64,000 nucleotides of DNA from Galerina marginata. Lineage: Eukaryota; Basidiomycota; Agaricomycetes; Agaricales; Galerinaceae. A program made the translations under genes and the position numbers. Below the pieces are notes generated by a model, which searched no databases, had not been told where the DNA came from, and worked only from the letters and a program-made list of their open reading frames with translations. The number at the start of each line of letters is the position of its first letter. Within the stretch, counting starts at the first letter, position 1. The stretch spans positions 1,178,001 to 1,242,000 of the forward strand of contig JAECYW010000013.1 of the NCBI GenBank assembly GCA_023014335.1, written 5' to 3'. Positions 48,646 through 59,704 of the stretch are shown here, piece after piece.

Positions 48646-50245
48646 ATGGACTCAGAACGTCCCCTAGTCGTGGATAACGGTACTGGTGTACGTTTTAATC
48701 TTAGTCGTTCGCGTCCGGTTTGTTCAGATCTGATACGACGACGCGCAGTTCGTGAAAGTGGGCTACGCAGGATCCAATTTCCCCGAACATGGTGTGCACG
48801 ATAAATATGCGTATGCGGCAGACCACCCGGATGTTAACGTTTACTCTCGTCAGTCTTTGCCTCAATCGTCGGCCGGCCGATATTGCGCGCCGAAGAGCGG
48901 GTTGGATCAGCCATCATTAAGGACATCATGGTCGGGGACGAGGCCGCGGAGAATCGGAACTACCTGCAGGTAACGCAGCCTATGGAGCATGGGATTGTGA
49001 AGAACTGGGAGGATATGAAGCATCTGTGGGATTATACTTTCGATGAGAAGCTAAAGATCAACCCACAAGGGAAGAAGGTCCTGTTGACGGAACCGCCGAT
49101 GAACCCGAAGGTCAACAGGGAGAGAATGTGTCAAGTGATGTTCGAGGACTACGGATTTCAGGGAGTGTACATCGCGATTCAGGCTGTTCTGACTCTCTAC
49201 GCTCAGGGTGTGTTCGATTGCTTGAACCGGTCTTGACGTTCGAACCGATCATTCTAATACTGCCTCAGGTCTGACGACGGGCGTAGTGGTCGATTCAGGA
49301 GACGGTGTGACGCACATAGTGCCGGTGTACGACGGATTTGCCCTGCCACACCTAACTCGCCGACTTGACATTGCTGGTCGAGATGTGACGAGATATTTGA
49401 TCAAGTTACTCCTGATGCGAGGGTATGCTTTCAACCGGACGGCTGACTTTGAGACTGTGCGGGAAATCAAGGAGAAGTTATGCTACGTCAGGTATGAACC
49501 CTTATATTCACTGTTGTACGCGTTCAACGGTCACTCGCTAGTTATGATCTCGAACTCGACAAACGGCTTGCTGAGGAAACCACCGTGCTAGTGGAGAGTT
49601 ATACAGTTAGCATCTTCCGTTAACTGTCTTCCAGCGTCTAATATCTCTCTTTGTAAGCTTCCAGACGGGCGAATCATCAAAGTTGGTTCGGAGCGCTACG
49701 AAGCTCCCGAATGTATGTTCCAACCTCATCTAGTCGACGTTGAACAGCCAGGAGTAGCAGGTGCGTCATGACCTTTTCACCGTCCTGATATTGGACTGAA
49801 TTTTTATTGCTGTCTCATAGAAATGCTCTTCCAAACGATTCAAGCAGCAGCCGTCGATATCCGTTCCGATCTATACAAGCATATTGTCTTGTCAGGAGGT
49901 TCAAGCATGTACCCCGGTCTGCCTAGTCGATTAGAGAAGGAGATTAAACAACTTTACTTGACACGTCTGCTGAATGGCGACCCAGCACGGCTGAATGTAT
50001 GTCTTCTTCCTCTGCGTCTACTCCTATGCTGCGAACTCGTCCTTGATTTGACCTTCAATCATTGCATTATCTAGAAATTCAAGATCAAGATTGAAGATCC
50101 TCCTCGCCGGAAACATATGGTGTTCCTTGGTGGTGCTGTACTTGCTGATATCATGAAAAACCGCGAAGAATTTTGGATTACGAGAGAAGAGTGGTTTGAG
50201 AAGGGTGTTCAATCTCTGGATAAACTTGGACGACAAAACAATTGA
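48646..50245 (+). CDS. arp2: Actin-related protein 2 (Arp2/3 complex)
   Basis: The ATG at 48646 starts [14 protein letters not shown]. The second exon gives [14 protein letters not shown], and a third begins [16 protein letters not shown]. The long exon includes [53 protein letters not shown], then [18 protein letters not shown], the actin-fold nucleotide loop. Later come [40 protein letters not shown], and [13 protein letters not shown] with [14 protein letters not shown]. These are Arp2-specific. With Arp3 it nucleates branched actin filaments for endocytic patches and polarised growth. About seven exons, nothing missing. Confidence 0.95.
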
Positions 50246-51365
50246 TCCGGGTTTTTTTTTTCATGTGTAATCAAATCACCTAATTCATCCTGCGGACAAT
50301 CTCACCTGGATGTTGAATATTTTGTTAGTAGCCAAGAAAAACGGACAACCAATAACCCAAGAATTCAACTACCGTCGAGACAAGCTAAAGGGAAATGCTT
50401 CATTTTATGTTCGTCAAGTTTGGTTGTTATCGTCATCATGATGGCGCCTTCAGAATTGTGGAACACGGGAAGGTCTTGAGGGGCACATTTTAAAGCTATC
50501 TGGATTGAAACCCTCCTTATATCGGAATTGGTACAAAGGAATGAAACCGACCTGGATAGTCAAGTTACTCGCGGTGATATCTATCATCTGGCTCAAGGCA
50601 TGCCAAGATATTCCTGTCTTACGGCTACACTCGGGATCCATATGCAGAACCAGGACAGGCCAAGTAATCAGCGCTTAGCCATGGCAACTCTTGAATATTC
50701 CACGAAATGGTCTCATCCTTTGGAGGGATGCGAAGAGGAGTTCGAGCTTTGTTCTTCGACTTGTAAAATGCTGCTGGAAGATAGCATGCGATACTTACAA
50801 GCCTAAGAAAAGACAACTCCAACTCCATGCGGGACTGTCAATCTCTGTCAATCCGGCTCAATCGAAGCTTACTTATGTTGAAGCGCGATAGAATCTTGAC
50901 GGAGGATCAACCCAAAATACTTCCCATCTCGGGGTTGAAACGAGGTTGAGACGCAGTTTGTAGGCTTTCCGGCATCGCCTGAGTGGTCTCTGACCAGAAA
51001 ATTGTTAAAATAAAGGGGTCTATGGAGGTTAATAGGTTCAAGAGTTCATTTACTTCATTTTCCGGATGAACTATAGGGTGGGTATCGTGAGAGGAGATTT
51101 CTCCGGTGATGGCAACGAAGATACCGCCTTGTGACATTGTGCCTTTTCCACTCCCTCCTTTGCTCTCTGTTCAACACCTCTTTCTCTCTTTCTTGTCGTT
51201 GCCGCTGTCGCTGTCGTGTCCCCCAACCCTCTCTTCGGGTTATTCACACTCATTTGCTTCGCCCTCCTTTATCTCTCGTTCATTAGCTCGACAGCGTAAC
51301 CCCTTCTCTCGAAAGTAAAAATCAAACGACATTTTCTAGAATTCGTTGTATAACAAGAAAAAGAC
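50246..51365. other. Intergenic region
   Basis: No supported gene. A CT-rich tract (51140-51260) lies upstream of the next ATG, as is common in fungal promoters. The frames at 50528-50806 (+) and 50907-51137 (-) lack any signature. Confidence 0.45.
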
Positions 51366-53311
51366 ATGAGTGCATCGCACAACCTTCGCCACCGTCGAGC
51401 CGTTGCGGCTGCACAGCGTCGCGCACCCGCCCCGCTTCCCCAGCTCGCGTTTGATCCATTCCCAGGCGGCAATCCTAACCACGGCGCTGGAGGAGGAGCC
51501 GGGGGAGGAGCTACCACAGACGACCCGGATCCCTTTACAAATCTCTGTGAGTATCTTCTGTATTTTTTACTATCTTTGCATTTGAATTGTCCTGTTTACG
51601 ATCTTTCTTGGTGCCAGTTCCGCCTCTGCCTGCGACCAATAACCCACCGTCTTCGAGCTCCTCGTCGTCATCGTCGTCCAGTTCTAGCTCGACTTCCAGC
51701 ATTCCGTCGACCACGTCAACTAGCTCGACCACTTCCACGACCTCTACTAGCAGCACCTCGTCGATAGTTACTCCGACCACTGTCAGTCGCACTTTCGTTG
51801 GTTAGCAACGTTATGAGCTCACACAATAATTACAGCAGGCTCCAGAGAGCATCACCACCCTACCCCCACAAACAGCTATCGTAACAGCCCCTGCCGCTAT
51901 CAGCTTCTCCAGCTCGTCTTCAGCTGCGAGTGCTTCTCCAACTAGTGTGAGTTCCACTTCGAACACTGGTGTAGTGGTTGGTGGAATCGGTGCTGGTATC
52001 GTGGCCATTGCAGCTGTCGGCTTTGCTGTTACCTATTTCATCGTGAGTTATCAATGATCTCTTTGTCAGTGACCATATTTATTTGATTTTCTTCAGCGTC
52101 GGGCACGCAAGCGTGAGGATGATTTCGACACTGGTGACTTCCGTGGTGGAGCGAGACTCATTGACGACCCGCCTACCCACGATGACACTGTCAACCACGG
52201 CTTCAATCCTCGCCCACCCACCATGATTGAAAGGCACCTTGCTTCCCCTGCACCTACTTTTGGCACTCAGTACGGTCACCCAGGCCCCGCTTATAACCAC
52301 CAAGAGGCATACGGTGCAGGCCCTGCCGGGTACCCCGACAATCATGCTGGATATGGATCGTCCTTCCAGTCTTATGGTCCAGGTCAGATCATGAACATGA
52401 ATAACGCAGCTCCCTCTCCGATAACTGCTTCTTCTGCACACCCCATGTTCCAATCTCCTGCCGCCTACGCTCAATCTCCATTCTCACCCGTATCTCCGCA
52501 ATATCCGGCCCAAGATAATTTCGCTTCTCCAGAAGCTGCAGCCTACCCTGCAGCCTACCCTGTACTCACTCGCCAAGGGTCCTCGCACTCCGCAGAGGAG
52601 CACCACCAGCCCGGGTCTCCGTCCGCCCTGGAGCGTGAAACCGCGCCGGCCAACGATTACGTCGACCTCAGCAGATCCAGCGTCTCTCCTTACCAAGCCG
52701 CGCAATACGTCGAGATCTCCAGGAGATTGAACACCGAGGTACCTGCAGGTCTCCCTACTGCTGACATCGACCGCGATCTGCCCCCCGTGCCGGAGAAATC
52801 GCCTTTCGCCGACCCCGGGTCTGCCCCTCCCAGCCCTGGAGGCCAGTACGCTATCGACAGAAGTTACCTCGAACTCGAGCCGACGTCCCACCGTGCCTCA
52901 GGCGAGAGCTCGGCCTCGCAGACTCTGGAGTTCCCCGTCCCTCCTTCGCCTGCACACACTGTGACCTCGAGGTACCGCATCGACTCGATGCCTCCTACCC
53001 TGCCTGAGATCCACATTGAGTCTCGTGTTTCCGTGGGCAATTATCCGGTCATTAGGAACAGCGGAGCGACGATGGACGGTGGTCTGAGCCCTGGTTTAAC
53101 CACGGGCACTGGCAGCAGGTTCCCTACTACGCCGAGCCCATTGGCGTCCAGCTTTGGATTCCCGTCGCCTGCGCCCGAGGCAACCACCTTCCCAGAAGCG
53201 ACCCACCCGAAACTTGCGCCGTCTCCTCTCAGCAACTCCAGTACCTTCCACAAGAAACAAGGCAGCATGCACTCTCTCTACGATGCTGAAGATGCTTACG
53301 GAGGCATCTAA
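51366..53311 (+). CDS. Ser/Thr-rich single-pass membrane protein
   Basis: The first exon (51366-51546) encodes an Ala/Arg/Gly-rich N-terminus without a clear signal peptide. Exon 2 (from 51618) encodes a run of about 14 Ser followed by Ser/Thr repeats, likely heavily O-mannosylated. A later exon has one membrane helix (GVVVGGIGAGIVAIAAVGFA), then RRARKRE. The last exon (52099-53311) is a roughly 400-residue disordered cytoplasmic tail rich in Pro, Ser, Tyr and Ala, ending YDAEDAYGGI. The layout (glycosylated stalk, one helix, long Ser/Pro tail) resembles fungal wall sensors or mid2-like proteins, but no WSC or Mid2 signature is seen. Function unknown. Confidence 0.72.
51662..51745 (+). repeat. 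Poly-Ser/Thr coding microsatellite
   Basis: Tandem TCG/TCC/AGC-type Ser codons followed by Ser/Thr-rich codons encode the extracellular stalk. Codon usage is mixed, so the tract is not a pure triplet repeat. Confidence 0.7.
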
Positions 53312-54353
53312 GCATCTCTGGGAATCTTTCCCACCTTATATCCCCACATACCCATTATCTCCCTTTCTTTCTCCCTTTCTTTTTTTTTCGAAGAATTCAC
53401 GCCTTTTTATGCACTTGTCGACTAGTCGACAATACGATACGCTGGCGGTGTCCCGGAGGAGATGACGGCGAAGGCCTCTGCGCTTGCACACGACAAGACT
53501 CGGAAACGATGATCTGCGACTCATCTGCCGTCCTCTCTCTCCCTCTTTCTCCTGAACCGCTCTTGGTTCTTCGTTGACCGAGAGCCGAGGTTGGGTTTGA
53601 TTCACAGCGAGCCGGGTTCGTCATCATTGCCGCCACCACACAAGTTATCTTTATTACTATTTTTTCTTCTTTGCATTTGACGCTTGGTGTAGACGCGGAG
53701 CGGGTTGTTTTGTTTGTTGGTTTAGGGGGTGGTGAATTTTTTACTGCTTTATATACCTTTGCATTTGGAGTAACAGATGTAGTGATGTTGCTGGGCTTCC
53801 CCGCCTCAGCGATAGTACTGGTACGTTTTTTGATAAAGATACCCTGCCAATTTTATGTCGTTTCATGGTTTTTATGCCCAGATCACATTTCAGAAATGGA
53901 TCTGTGGACCCCTGCAATTTATAGCTTTACCTGCAAAAAAGATAATCGAACATGTGTCCAGACAGAAATTATAAACAGCAGACCTTACTCGAGAATTGGC
54001 AAACAAGCCCATATTTCTGCCTGAGTTGACTTCTGTCTGACGGATAAGGGGGTCAGTACTGCGTTCGTCCAAAATAGGCTCTACGGTTTCACTTGAAGTC
54101 TTGAACCACCAACACCTCTTCCTTTTTCTTGAACACATACTTACTGTACTGATGACACAAGATCCCGATTTTCTTCCAAGGCTCGTACCCCACCTATATG
54201 ACCAGCGTCGCCAATCACGATCACCGAACCCAAGCACAAGGCGTCAACGTATCTGGTGGTCAGGAGGAGTCGAAATCATGTACGTCACAACTTCCTCTTT
54301 TCTTCCTATTTAATCCCCATCTTCTCTTTGCAATACCTTCAAACTCTATATCG
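53312..54353. other. Intergenic region
   Basis: 3' flank of the membrane protein and upstream region of the repeat gene. A CT-rich tract is at 53355-53390. No gene seen. Confidence 0.45.
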
Positions 54354-55631
54354 ATGTCTAACCCCTGCAAACGCCTACCGACAATGACGCGCCGGTAAGG
54401 CCTCCCTACTTTTCGGATTCGGATTTTAAACTTTTGTTGCTTGGCACATAGCCGCCGCCGTCGCCCCGCCGTCGCCCCCGCCCTCACCCACGCCCTCACC
54501 CCCGGTCCTACCAACAACAGCGACCTGTAAATATCTACGATCGTCTTCTTCTTAAAGTTGAATTTTCATGCATCTGTCACCGTCAGCCCCGGAGGTGCCT
54601 CTGGAGTGCAACCGCCGCCTGACATTCCAGAAACGTCTCACACGCCTACAGTGAGTAGTTGAGCAATGTTATAAAATGTGATATATTCTCACTGTCTTAC
54701 TTGGATCTTAGGCACCGCCGCCTAACGTTGTGAGTGCCTCTAACCCTATTTACAGCACATCATAGCGACTGATTCGTTGAGGTTTAGCCACAGCACGGCG
54801 ACCCTCGACCATCGTAAGTGAAGGTTTCAAACCATTCGGTGGCCTATTCTGAACGAAAGTCTTTAACTAGGACGATTAACGGGATTACGTATGTTATATA
54901 TTTCAAATATTACCCTTCTTTTAACATTCTTTACTGCATAGCCCGACAACTCCTCAGCTTGCCAGTGTAAATGGAATCAATGGTAGACGAAGGACACTGT
55001 CGCCATCCAGCCCGCTAGCCCCAAGCCCACCGCATCCGACAACACCTACAGAGGATCTTCTCAGACAAACTCTCTCACAAAGTGAGTTGTGATCTCCACA
55101 TTATGTTAAGTGTATCCTACTTACAGCGGTACAGCTATTGATTCATGGGTGCAATTTGAGGTACTCGCAAGAGAACCAAGGGAATTGCGGTTATGGCGGG
55201 AGGAACGAGGCCGACAGGAGGACCGACAGGACGTACACGCTCGTGCCCTACGCCAGCAATGGCTTGCGCAGCTGGACCTTCAATACCAGCAATGGCGGGA
55301 CGACCAAGCAGCGCGAGAGGATCAACGCCGTTGGCTTGAGGACCAAGCAGCGCGAGATCAGGCAGCACGAGAGGATCAACGCCGTTGGCTTGAGGAACAA
55401 GCAGCGCGAGATCAGGCAGCGCGAGAGGATCAACGCCTTTGGCTTGAGGACCAAGCAGCGCGAGGTCAGGCAGCGCGAGAGGATCAACGCCGTTGGCTGG
55501 AGCAGGAGGAATCCCGACACCAGCAATGGCGGGAGGACCAAGCAGCACGAGACCAAAGAGACCTCGTTACTGTGGTCGTGATTCTGTTTTCCCTAGCCAC
55601 ATTCACTTGGATGCATCGCATTCAGCATTAA
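54354..55631 (+). CDS. Tail-anchored protein with 18-residue tandem repeat
   Basis: Eight exons close exactly in frame: 54354-54394, 54452-54526, 54587-54650, 54712-54729, 54788-54813, 54871-54888, 54942-55081 and 55135-55631. They give 292 residues, with three micro-exons of 18, 26 and 18 bases. The N-terminal half is Pro/Arg-rich and disordered (GVQPPPDIPETSHTPT, LSPSSPLAPSPPHPTTPTED). From about residue 127 it is a charged helix (WVQFEVLAREPRELRLWREE) leading into repeats of EDQRRWLEDQAARDQAAR. A hydrophobic C-terminus (LVTVVVILFSLATFTWM) followed by HRIQH fits a tail anchor in ER or mitochondrial outer membrane. I do not recognise the family. Splice borders are supported only by frame and consensus. 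The hAT-type MITE lies 131 bases after the stop. Confidence 0.62.
55317..55500 (+). repeat. 54-bp tandem repeat, about 3.4 copies
   Basis: Units at 55317-55370, 55371-55424 and 55425-55478 are nearly identical, and a partial fourth follows. Each encodes 18 residues rich in Gln, Glu, Asp, Arg and Ala, with Trp at position 6. The high identity between units suggests recent expansion or gene conversion. Because 54 is divisible by three, copy number can change without breaking the frame. Confidence 0.85.
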
Positions 55632-55754
55632 TTACTATTCTGTTCCAACATTTTTCCATTTTCCATTTTTCATTTTTTATTTTGATATTCTTATTAGGAT
55701 CAACAATTGGTGTACTCGTACATATGCAATTTTTTGTGAAGAGATCCCTCAAAC

Positions 55755-55762
55755 TCCACCAA
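55755..55762 (+). repeat. Target-site duplication, left copy
   Basis: TCCACCAA immediately before the left terminus of the MITE; identical to the right copy at 56395-56402. Confidence 0.85.
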
Positions 55763-56394
55763 TAGGGTTCCGTGAGTAATTGGCCGTGAATTTCTAACAC
55801 ATGTTACTAACATTCGAGGTCCCAAGGTATTTCTAACATACTGTTACTAACATTTCTAACATTTTTGTTACTAACAAGTGAGAAATTATTTTCTAACCTT
55901 GTTAGTAACATCAAGGTATGTTAGAAATTGTTAGAAATTGAGGCAAATTCAAGGCAAGCTCCCCCGGCCGTCAGTTTGTGCAGAAAAACCATTGTGCTGA
56001 CCCTTGGATACCAATGGATCTCTGAGTCCAAGCCATACCTGCAGGGCTTTTCCCAATTTGTGCTCGAGACACAACTCCATAGCCATATATACACTTGACT
56101 GCATTCATAAACAACGCTTCTGGGAGCTATATATTAAACCAGACAGTCAGAATCCAAAGGTATTGGGTTTGAAGAGACGAATTTTTTTTTAAATGCCTTG
56201 TGCCATGCTCGAACCTTGAAAATTCGGAATTTCTGGCTCAAGGCTTTCGAGATATAGGTGGTCAATTTCTAACAATTTCTAACATGCCAAAAGGTACCTG
56301 CTGGAGCCCAGATGTTAGTAACATGTTAGTAACATGTTAGTAACACAAATTTCTAACATATGTTACGAATTGGGCAATTACTCACGGAACCCTA
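55763..56394. mobile_element. hAT-type miniature inverted-repeat transposon (MITE)
   Basis: Perfect 20-bp terminal inverted repeats begin TAGGGTTCCGTGAGTAATTG at 55763 and end with the reverse complement at 56394. An 8-bp direct duplication TCCACCAA flanks it at 55755-55762 and 56395-56402. Eight-base target duplications and short termini beginning TAGGG are hallmarks of the hAT superfamily. The 632-bp interior carries no transposase frame. It is AT-rich and full of TGTTASTAACA near-palindromes and TTTCTAACA motifs close to both ends, as expected of subterminal transposase-binding sites. It must be mobilised in trans. The perfect ends and duplication suggest a young insertion. Confidence 0.88.
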
Positions 56395-56402
56395 TCCACC
56401 AA
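56395..56402 (+). repeat. Target-site duplication, right copy
   Basis: TCCACCAA immediately after the right terminus of the MITE; identical to the left copy at 55755-55762. Confidence 0.85.
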
Positions 56403-56764
56403 GGTCCATTGTAAGTATTTTACCTTGACAGTGCCCATGATTGTAACTTCACTTCTGGCTTGATTTCCACATCTCAAGGGAATAATGCCCAAGTTGATCA
56501 AATATTGAGTGCCACTGCCAGGTCTTGACTGGCATCCCGAGACCCAGTAAGTACTACTTGTCGTATCAGTTCATTAGCTATCTATGGCTCACGGTCATGA
56601 TCATTTTGAACTTCTTCAACTTGAGGTAAACCTCGTGGGTTAAACGTGCTTTTACTGTCTGCTGAATCTTTACGGCTCCGAGTACTGTTCTGTACGCTTT
56701 CAAGTTTCGACATCTAGCGACAGTCGAGGCCTGGGACCCTGTCAAAGATACAACTTGTACAAGC
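56403..56764. promoter_or_regulatory. Upstream region of the F-box gene
   Basis: This short stretch lies between the MITE and the F-box start. The transposon therefore sits about 370 bases upstream of that start codon and may affect its expression. No gene seen. Confidence 0.4.
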
Positions 56765-58309
56765 ATGAACTTCAATAACTCCCATGGCGACAACTCTACC
56801 CAGAAAACACATTCTTCACGACAAATTCGGGACGAGCCCAAGCTTCCCCCAGAGCTGACTGACGACATCCTAGATTTTCTCGGTGCTCAGGACTCAAATG
56901 AGAGTCGAACGACTCTTGCCCAATGTCTTCTGGTATCGCGCTCCTTCTACCTCCGCGCTCGGGGTATCTTTTTTGCGAAGATCAAAACCAGCGAACGCTT
57001 GTTTCCCTCATCAGGACGAAAAGAGACCGAAATGATCGATGTTTTGCTGGAGATCATGGAGGAGGATCTACTGCGCAATGTTGACCCTCTGGTCACGTAC
57101 GTACGCGATCTAAGGGTTTCAATGTTTCCGCTGTTTACAATAGATGCGGCGAGCGAATGGAATGCTCAGCGAGCGAATCTACCTCTCCTTCTGACCATGC
57201 TGCCCAATCTTCAATCATTTGGACTTGAATTTACCACCCCCATGGATTGGAACGCGATATACGAGCCAATGTACATCGGGATAACCTGCACCCTCAAATC
57301 TTCCAACCTCACGGCGCTCTATCTTGCGAACATCTACCACTTTTCAACCTCACTTGTCCTCGGGCAATGCATAAATCTTCGTGATTTACATCTTGAAAAT
57401 GTCACTACTTACAGACCGAGGGGAGAATTTGCAGTCTGGCAAGACATGTTTACCTCCGTGGACAAATACCAGACTCCTTGGGGCCCAAAAAGCCTCCAAA
57501 ATTTGGAAAACGTCGAAACCAAGTCTTCCGGTGACGTCTTTCGTAGAATTATGACCGTAAAGAGACATACACCACAAGCTGCCCCCTTTTCGCACCTCAA
57601 ATCCTTCACAGTTCATGTATCGAATGAAGACCTGGCGAAAGAGTGGCAGGCGTTGGAATGTGCAGCGGTTTCGTTGGAATGCCTGACGCTGCACGGCATC
57701 ATAGCCTCGGAATGTGAGTTGAATAGGTTGTGCTCAGTTTACTTCCCTGCATTTACACACCTTTACACACCTTTAGCGAATAGCATTTTGTCCCCTGCTC
57801 TGATACTTTCCCGCTTTACAAGCCTGCACACTCTTATTCTAACTTCCAATATCGCGATCTACCAATATCGGCTCTCGCCCGTCGGTCTTGGGGCCGTGCT
57901 GAAAAGCTTGGCCACAGACGAACCGACGACTCTAGAAAATCTGGTCATCGACTTCCACGCCATGCCGTATATTACCCTTCACGCAGAGCGTCTATTCCTC
58001 TCCACGGATGAGTCGTGGGCGTGGTCGAAGGTTGACCTTGCGCTTGCTAGACAAACGTTCGCATCGCTCAAGAAAGTGCGCTTCAACTTCTTGTGGCGGT
58101 ATCATGGAGACAAGTTTCCTGAGCCTCTGTATTCCAATCATCAAGAGGACGGGGATTTACCTGGATGCCGCAAAGGGCCCGAGAAGGAGAGAGTGGAGAT
58201 ACTGGCACGGTTACATGCAAGAGTGAATGCAGCACTCCCGATGTTGGACAGTAGGCAAATTCTAGAGTGTAGCTATGCTGAAAGCCGCCGAGCCGACGTT
58301 GGCTTCTGA
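56765..58309 (+). CDS. F-box protein
   Basis: A single uninterrupted exon of 514 codons, unusual in this intron-rich window but common for agaricomycete F-box genes. The F-box-like motif is LPPELTDDILDFLGAQDSN with CLLVSRSFYLRARGIFF, residues about 27-70. It would bind Skp1 in an SCF ubiquitin ligase. The rest contains leucine-rich, irregular repeats (LLLTMLPNLQSFGLEF, NLRDLHLENV, LECLTLHGI, SLHTLILTS) that may form a solenoid for substrate binding. Large families of such genes exist in mushrooms, and individual substrates are unknown. Intact, no frameshift. Confidence 0.85.
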   Translation: MNFNNSHGDNSTQKTHSSRQIRDEPKLPPELTDDILDFLGAQDSNESRTTLAQCLLVSRSFYLRARGIFFAKIKTSERLFPSSGRKETEMIDVLLEIMEEDLLRNVDPLVTYVRDLRVSMFPLFTIDAASEWNAQRANLPLLLTMLPNLQSFGLEFTTPMDWNAIYEPMYIGITCTLKSSNLTALYLANIYHFSTSLVLGQCINLRDLHLENVTTYRPRGEFAVWQDMFTSVDKYQTPWGPKSLQNLENVETKSSGDVFRRIMTVKRHTPQAAPFSHLKSFTVHVSNEDLAKEWQALECAAVSLECLTLHGIIASECELNRLCSVYFPAFTHLYTPLANSILSPALILSRFTSLHTLILTSNIAIYQYRLSPVGLGAVLKSLATDEPTTLENLVIDFHAMPYITLHAERLFLSTDESWAWSKVDLALARQTFASLKKVRFNFLWRYHGDKFPEPLYSNHQEDGDLPGCRKGPEKERVEILARLHARVNAALPMLDSRQILECSYAESRRADVGF

Positions 58310-59704
58310 AAGACAAAAGGTCGATGGAAAATCGTTGGATATAGGGTGGTGCCAGCGGCTTCACTCGCTAAGCTTAAACTACACCGGTAGGCGGAGAAGA
58401 TGAAATATAAGCACATCGTTATCACCCAGACAGAGTCCAGACGCTGCAACTCTAACTTAACACATCGAGATCCAAACCAAAATAATTCATATGAGGGGAT
58501 TTGTACATGTGAGTAGAACGGACAGAGGGCAGGGGCCGGACAAGAGTAGAAGAGACGAGGAGGACTGGAGAGTAGACAGGGAAAGGAAATAAACAGAGAG
58601 GAGCCTTGATCATTAGACAAGAAGGTAGAATTGAAGAAGTGAACAAGAAAAGAACGAGTCAAGACAGATCGAAACTGGAAGGAAAATAATGAAATAGGAA
58701 ACCAAAACCAAAAAAATCAACAAAACGCCCAAAGTCCTTAGGACGAAATTTTAACGACACACTTCGCCTCGCCATCGCTTGCCAAACGGGAAAAAGAAAA
58801 AGAGATCGCGGAATCGGATATGATACGAGATTCGAAACAAACAAACAACATGTCATATTCGAAAAGAAAGGAAAGAAAACAACCAAGATAGCAGCAACGA
58901 CAGATAGCGGAACGTAAAAACAAAGAGGAGGGAGTATAGAGCTTCAAGGATTGATGGGAATATCAGTGTGAGAGGTATGGAAGTTGACAGGGAAGGAAGA
59001 AGGTAAAGATCAGTGGCGACGAGACATAAAGAGCATAAAGATGTAAAAAGTAGAGTAGGGTAGATATCATATGTTAACACAACAGCGGGGGAACCGGCGA
59101 GAAGAGGAGACAAAGCTAGGTATGGGTAACTGAAAAAATTTAAGGGGAAGGAAGAAGGAAAGGGGGTAAGAAAGGAAGAAAAAGTAAACCCCGAAACGCA
59201 AACTCTAGAGGCGGAAGAAGTGCAAGTAGAAGTCGAGGTGTGCGATGGGTCGGAGTTGTGTCGACGACGAGGATGATAAGGCAAGAGCGGCAGACCAGCG
59301 GGCAAATGTCAGGCTGCTGGGTGCCTTTTGTTGGAATACAGGTATGTGGGTGGTTGCGCCGTATGATGTGATGTGCGGTGTATCCAGGAGGCGATGCGGT
59401 ATTTGATGTAGGGTATGATGGTAAGATGGAGGAGGATTAAGCATTGCAGGACAGATGGATGAGCAGGATGAGCAGAGGGCGATAGGGCAGACAGGTGGGT
59501 TGGGAGAGAAGCAGCAAGAACAGTTGCAACACAAAAAAAAAGAGAAAGGAAAGGAAAGGAAGGGTAACAAGCAAATAAAACCCCAACACAAAACACAGAC
59601 GAACACAAAACACATCACTCGAATTCTTCGCCCAAGCCAAAATGCCAAATAAAATAAAAAAACTCAAAAAGGCATCAAGCACCCGGCTCAGACGAAAACC
59701 CGAG
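58310..59704. other. Purine-rich 3' flank of the LUFS gene
   Basis: The plus strand is strongly A/G-rich through about 58.5-59.6 kb. This produces long pyrimidine-rich hydrophobic open frames on the minus strand (for example 58853-59305 and 59205-59682) that are composition artefacts. Probably a long 3' untranslated region of the minus-strand LUFS gene. No gene seen. Confidence 0.5.

Noticed and set aside
55135..55556. Antisense open frames over the 54-bp repeat
   Set aside because: They follow from the repeat unit being a multiple of three and lacking stops in several frames. No splicing or domain support on that strand.
55763..56394. LTR or LINE remnant
   Set aside because: Ends are inverted, not direct, repeats. 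The target duplication is 8 bp, and there is no polyadenine tail or primer-binding site.
58853..59682. Hydrophobic minus-strand frames that look like membrane proteins
   Set aside because: They arise from a long purine-rich/pyrimidine-rich strand bias (Phe/Leu/Ser codons only) in the 3' flank of the LUFS gene.
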